Source: Rhodoferax ferrireducens | GTDB lineage: Bacteria; Pseudomonadota; Gammaproteobacteria; Burkholderiales; Burkholderiaceae_C | Length of the DNA stretch: 64,000 nucleotides | Assembly (NCBI RefSeq): GCF_003347515.1 | Contig: NZ_QEII01000314.1 | Location: 118,510 to 182,509 of the forward strand | Direction of reading: 5' to 3' | In this document: piece by piece, positions 60,874 through 64,000 of the stretch | Layout of the letters: every line of letters starts with the position of its first letter | Numbering within the stretch: the stretch's first letter is position 1 | Program-made: the position numbers and the translations under genes | Notes under the pieces: model-generated | Database searches by the model: none | Told to the model about the DNA's origin: nothing | What the model saw: only the letters and a program-made list of their open reading frames with translations

Positions 60874-61632
60874 ATGACTTTCGGACAACTCATCACCAGC
60901 AGCCCCGGGCGGCGCAGCGGCGTCTCGGTCTGGCGCCAGATTGCCGACACGCTCACGACCGAAATTCGTGACCGCGCCTATGCCGACACCGGCCGCCTGC
61001 CGGGCGAGGTCGAACTGTCCGCCCGCTTCTGCGTCAACCGACACACGCTACGCCAGGCCGTGGCCGCGCTGCAAAGCGAAGGCCTGGTGCGCATCGAGCC
61101 GGGGCGGGGCATGTTTGTGCAGCACGAGTTGTTGGACTACGCACTCTCCAGGCGCACCCGCTTCAGTGAAAACCTGCTGCGCCAGGGTTTGCTGCCCAGC
61201 AAGCAGTTGCTGACGGCACGTGAAATGCCGGCGCCCGAGCGCGCCGCGCGCGAGCTCAAGCTGGACAAGGGTGCCAAGGTGCTGATGGTCGAGATGCTGG
61301 ACGAGGCCAACGACGCGCCCATCGGCCTGGCCACCGCCTATTACCCGGCGCTGCGCTTTGCCGGCCTGCTGGAGATGCTGGCGCAAGGCTCACGCACCAC
61401 CGACCTCCTTAAACATTTTGGCGTGCAGGACTACGTGCGGGCGCAAAGCCGCATCACCACGCAGATGCCCAATGACGAAACCGCGCGCCTGCTCAAGCAG
61501 CCCGGTACCCGGCCGCTGCTGTGCGTGGAGTGCCTGGATGTGGACATGGAGGGCACGCCGATCAAATATGGCGAGACGGTTTTTTGTGGTGACCGGGTGC
61601 AGCTGGTGGTGAACGCGGGGGGTGAAGCTTGA
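60874..61632 (+). CDS. phnF: GntR/HutC-family phosphonate operon regulator PhnF
   Basis: 252-residue repressor. The winged helix-turn-helix is at about 17-80 (VWRQIADTLTTEIRDRAY, GRLPGEVELSARFCVNRHTL, VRIEPGRGMFVQ), the UTRA ligand domain at about 95-245 (DYVRAQSRITTQMPNDETAR). Divergent from phnG, with GTCTA motifs next to both starts. It heads the plus-strand unit phnF-DUF1045-phnN. No clear Shine-Dalgarno precedes the ATG. Confidence 0.93.
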   Translation: MTFGQLITSSPGRRSGVSVWRQIADTLTTEIRDRAYADTGRLPGEVELSARFCVNRHTLRQAVAALQSEGLVRIEPGRGMFVQHELLDYALSRRTRFSENLLRQGLLPSKQLLTAREMPAPERAARELKLDKGAKVLMVEMLDEANDAPIGLATAYYPALRFAGLLEMLAQGSRTTDLLKHFGVQDYVRAQSRITTQMPNDETARLLKQPGTRPLLCVECLDVDMEGTPIKYGETVFCGDRVQLVVNAGGEA

Positions 61633-62324
61633 CATCACGCTACGCTATTTATTTCGCGCCAGAACCAGGCTCACCGTGGTGGGAGTTTGGTGCGCGCTGG
61701 CTCGGCCGTGACGAGTGCCGGGACGTCAATAAAGTCCAGCACGCGCTGGACCAGATCGGGCCCGTCGAGCTGCGGGAGATCACCGCGCAGCCACGCCGCT
61801 ACGGGTTTCATGCCACCTTGAAAGCACCATTCAGCTTGAATGGCAGCCACACCGCTGACGACTTGATAGCGCGCCTGCAGGCGCTGGCGGCGACGCTCAA
61901 GCCGCTGCTGCTGGGGCCTATGCAGGCGGCCATGCTGGGCGACTTCGTGGCCTTGGTGCCGGCGGTGGCGTCACACGACTTGATGGCCCTGGCCGCGGTC
62001 TGCGTGGCGACACTCGACGATTTACGCGCGCCCTTGTCCGAGGCTGATCTGGCGCGCCGCCGGATTGCGGAACTTGATGCGCGTGAACAAGAACTGCTGC
62101 ATCTGTATGGCTACCCGCATGTGCTGGAGCGCTTTCGCTTCCACCTGACCCTGAGTGGACCGGTGACGCGACCCACTGCGCAGCGGGTGCTGCAGGCGGC
62201 AATTGATCCGGTCGCTCGACTGAACGAGACGACGCCCCTGGTGCTGGACCGGCTGTGCCTGTTTGTTGAACCGGCGCCGGGCCAGCCCTTCAAACGCATC
62301 GCCGATGCAGGGCTGCTCGCATGA
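61629..62324 (+). CDS. DUF1045 phosphonate-operon protein, 2H-phosphoesterase-like
   Basis: 231-residue protein found in many phn operons. Two HxT motifs, GFHATLKAPF (about residues 59-68) and FRFHLTLSGP (about 166-175), place it in the 2H phosphoesterase superfamily of RNA ligase-like cyclic phosphodiesterases. It could act on the 1,2-cyclic phosphate product of PhnJ, normally the task of PhnP, which is missing in this window; that is inference. The start appears to be TTG 61629 overlapping the phnF stop. Confidence 0.85.
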   Translation: MTSRYAIYFAPEPGSPWWEFGARWLGRDECRDVNKVQHALDQIGPVELREITAQPRRYGFHATLKAPFSLNGSHTADDLIARLQALAATLKPLLLGPMQAAMLGDFVALVPAVASHDLMALAAVCVATLDDLRAPLSEADLARRRIAELDAREQELLHLYGYPHVLERFRFHLTLSGPVTRPTAQRVLQAAIDPVARLNETTPLVLDRLCLFVEPAPGQPFKRIADAGLLA

Positions 62325-62878
62325 GCGGCCTGTGGGTGTTTGTATGCGGCCCCTCGGGCGCGGGGAAGGACAGTGTGCTGGGCTGGGCCGCCCAGCAACT
62401 GGCGACGCGGCGGGATATTGTGTTTGCCCGTCGCATGGTGACGCGCGCCTCACTGCCTGGCTCGGACCATGACCCGGTGACGCCCCAGCAGTTTGCGCGC
62501 CTGATCGGCTCCGGTGGCCTGGTCTGGTGCTGGGAGGCGCACGGGTTTCACTATGGCATCGAGGCGCGTTATGCCGCGCACGTCGCCGCCGGCAAGACGG
62601 TGGTTGTGAATGGCTCCCGCGCGCATGCCGACGGCTTGGATGGCGAAAAAAAAGTGCGGGTGGTGCAAATCGTGGCCGACGCTGAACAGTTGGCGAGTCG
62701 GCTGGAACTGCGTGGGCGTGATGCGCCGCACGAGGTCACGCGGCGACTGGCGCGCAACGCGCTTTTCTCCGACTTGCGCGCCGATCACACCATTCTTAAT
62801 CAGGGAGAACTCGCGGATGCCGGCCGCCAGTTGGTGGACTATTTGGTGGCTGGGGTTGGGTCTTCAACCCAGCGCTGA
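62321..62878 (+). CDS. phnN: Ribose 1,5-bisphosphate phosphokinase
   Basis: Makes PRPP from ribose 1,5-bisphosphate, returning the sugar from C-P lyase to nucleotide synthesis; 185 residues. The P-loop is FVCGPSGAGKDSVLGW, with DIVFARRMVTRASLPGSDHD and VVNGSRAHADG as further guanylate-kinase-like features. It overlaps the DUF1045 gene as ATGA and is the last gene before the mobile debris. Confidence 0.94.
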   Translation: MSGLWVFVCGPSGAGKDSVLGWAAQQLATRRDIVFARRMVTRASLPGSDHDPVTPQQFARLIGSGGLVWCWEAHGFHYGIEARYAAHVAAGKTVVVNGSRAHADGLDGEKKVRVVQIVADAEQLASRLELRGRDAPHEVTRRLARNALFSDLRADHTILNQGELADAGRQLVDYLVAGVGSSTQR

Positions 62879-62939
62879 CGGCGCGAGACTGCTGGTCCTT
62901 GCGTTCTTGGCTTGCCGAAACACTGCGGAAGACAGGGAA

Positions 62940-63269
62940 GAGTCATTCGCCAACTTCGCGCCACGGTCAAGTCTGTGCCCTTACCATCGGGGATGGACTG
63001 CGTACTTTGGCATCAGCCAGTGCTACCGTCCAGCCCCGAAACTGGACGAGTGGATCAGACGGCGCATGTGCTATTGGAAACAATGGCGCTGGGCGCGCAC
63101 CAAGATCAAGAATCTGCTGGCCTTGGGGGTTGACCTGAAGTCGGCAATTCAGCACGGTGTCAGTAGCAAAAGCTATTGGCAGATGTCCAGAACCCCGGTG
63201 ATCAACCAAGCCATTTCCAACGCGTGGCTAAAGGAGCAAGGTTTGCTCAGTGTCAAAGACTTGTGGTGA
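62940..63269 (+). pseudogene. 3' fragment of a group II intron maturase (LtrA-type)
   Basis: Only the C-terminal maturase domain remains. From about 62988 the frame reads RGWTAYFGISQCYRPAPKLD, EWIRRRMCYWKQWRWARTKI, then SSKSYWQMSRTPVINQAIS and LKEQGLLSVKDLW before the stop at 63269, typical GIIM text. Upstream the match continues weakly in another frame (RQLRATVK), so a frameshift or join lies near 62985. The reverse transcriptase domain is gone; the element cannot move by itself. Confidence 0.8.
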
Positions 63270-63400
63270 AAGGCACAAGGTTACATGGCAAAGAAAGGGA
63301 AGACTTCGTCGAGCGTGCCAACTTGTTGAACCGCCCACTGCAGACCCGCACGGTGGGTGGTGTGGGGGCTGGGAGTTAGAAACTCCCGGCTACCTGATTA
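63270..63400 (+). mobile_element. Group II intron 3' end (domains V-VI)
   Basis: After the maturase stop, GTTGAACCGCCCACTGCAGA begins a hairpin closed by GGTGGGTGGTGTGGGGGCT, the usual domain V-like text, and GGGAGTT-AGA-AACTCCC forms a domain VI-like stem ending near CTACCTGATT (about 63400). With the truncated maturase this is an intron remnant. Confidence 0.65.
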
Positions 63401-63425
63401 GGCGGCTCGATGTGCATGGCCAATG

Positions 63426-63899
63426 CTACCCAACAGCAGCCAGCTTTCGGGAGGCTGCACCAAGGAGAACGCGGGAATAGGCTTTGTGAAAGCCAAGAAG
63501 TGCTCTGAACTGCCACCCCATGCGAGGAGCTCCAGAACCAGCGGAGCGGCTTGGAACTACAGCAGAGCCGAAGTACAGCCTTGTAGTGGAACTGCTCGGC
63601 CCAACTGGGGATGCCATTAACCATGATCGCGTGCGGCCAGCGGCGAGCAGGACTTGATTTGGGCTGCTTTGCTCGACGGACCAGGCAGAGAACGTGCTCA
63701 AACTCCCGGCCGCAAGCTGACGGGCCTCGGCGTCGGTAGACGGGCAAGACAGGAACTTGGCGAGCAGCCAGCGCTCGACTTTGAAAACGGAGGTTGTGTA
63801 GAACGCCTCCACGAATTCGCTTTGCGTGACGTGGCGAGCCAAATCAACGGCATAGCAATCCGTGAAGGCGCCGTGTCCTGATCTAATAACTTCGTACAC
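63426..63899 (-). CDS. Conserved hypothetical protein, DUF2867-like; 5' end probably disrupted
   Basis: 157-codon frame with FVEAFYTTSVFKVERWLLAK, QSSPNQVLLAAGRTRSWLMA, TRLYFGSAVV and MGWQFRALLGFHKAYSRVLL, which I recognise only loosely as a conserved Burkholderiales family (DUF2867-like). Function is unknown. The first codons (MYEVIRS) look like the edge of the insertion element that begins near 63879, so the natural start is probably lost and this is a 5'-truncated gene. The intron remnant lies directly downstream of it. Confidence 0.45.
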   Translation of the reverse strand: MYEVIRSGHGAFTDCYAVDLARHVTQSEFVEAFYTTSVFKVERWLLAKFLSCPSTDAEARQLAAGSLSTFSAWSVEQSSPNQVLLAAGRTRSWLMASPVGPSSSTTRLYFGSAVVPSRSAGSGAPRMGWQFRALLGFHKAYSRVLLGAASRKLAAVG

Positions 63900-64000
63900 A
63901 CAGATAGGTGGAAATCACCTGAGAAAATAAACGTGACGAAATCAAAACGAAGAGTCTTTGACGCGAGCTTCAAGCTGCAAGTCGTTGAAATGATCCGGGC
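63879..64000 (+). mobile_element. Left end of an IS3-family-like insertion sequence
   Basis: A GTG at 63933 opens TKSKRRVFDASFKLQVVEMI, the usual start of an IS3-family OrfA (HTH) transposase subunit; the gene runs off the window. The terminal repeat probably begins TGATCTAATAAC near 63879, but the exact edge and target duplication cannot be seen without the other end. Confidence 0.65.

Overview
The window looks like a chromosome piece from a Comamonadaceae betaproteobacterium close to Rhodoferax, Albidiferax or Polaromonas. This is judged from gene content, high GC, ATGA-coupled operons and short intergenic repeats typical of that group; no 16S gene or tRNA is present to confirm it. The gene set suggests a metabolically flexible, possibly cold-living organism: oxygen-independent ubiquinone synthesis, C-P lyase, rubrerythrin, branched-chain keto acid dehydrogenase, and an ice-binding-type lipoprotein.

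Layout. 1-4020: end of an RND pump gene and its outer-membrane lipoprotein. 4028-6771: an HD-GYP protein and a DUF2239-MATE operon. 6986-9038: rubrerythrin, rubredoxin (54 codons) and a rubredoxin-reductase-like flavoprotein. 9197-12058: aconitase. 12304-21595: a lower-GC defence island, hsdR-hsdS-prrC-rhuM-yhcG-hsdM, in which the third gene is a PrrC-type anticodon nuclease with an intact catalytic triad. 21848-25462: bkdA1-bkdA2-bkdB on the minus strand. 25682-31667: alpha/beta hydrolase, glyoxalase II-like enzyme, Nudix, Vgb-like protein and malic enzyme. 31824-32701: a secreted RNase Sa/barnase-type RNase followed by a barstar-type inhibitor. 33008-37584: lptD-surA-ksgA; 37663-39563: amgK and rsmE; 39581-40855: an acyl-CoA dehydrogenase. 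41001-44421: periplasmic binding protein, diguanylate cyclase, periplasmic binding protein, translationally coupled. 44523-47779: ice-binding lipoprotein, lipase-like lipoprotein and an Mpo1-like membrane protein. 47952-53674: ubiD, ubiX, a DGC-domain protein, ubiT, ubiV, ubiU and DUF2249, with an FNR-like box before ubiU. 53822-62878: the C-P lyase cluster, phnGHIJKLM plus a hexapeptide transferase on the minus strand, divergent from phnF-DUF1045-phnN. 62940-64000: mobile-element debris (group II intron 3' end, a probably disrupted gene, the start of an IS3-type element).

Two dispersed repeat families occur between genes: a ~55-60 bp A/T-then-GGGCTAGAGCCC element (six copies) and a 65-75 bp long-stem hairpin starting CGTCATTGCGAGC (three copies). 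A third repeat-like text seems to have been captured as the N-terminal codons of two genes.

The most notable system is the restriction-coupled suicide RNase locus: PrrC sits in one tightly packed operon with a type IC restriction system, the modification subunit comes last, and RhuM and DUF1016 nuclease-like genes lie between. The second RNase system (secreted RNase plus inhibitor) and the sensor-flanked diguanylate cyclase also deserve attention.
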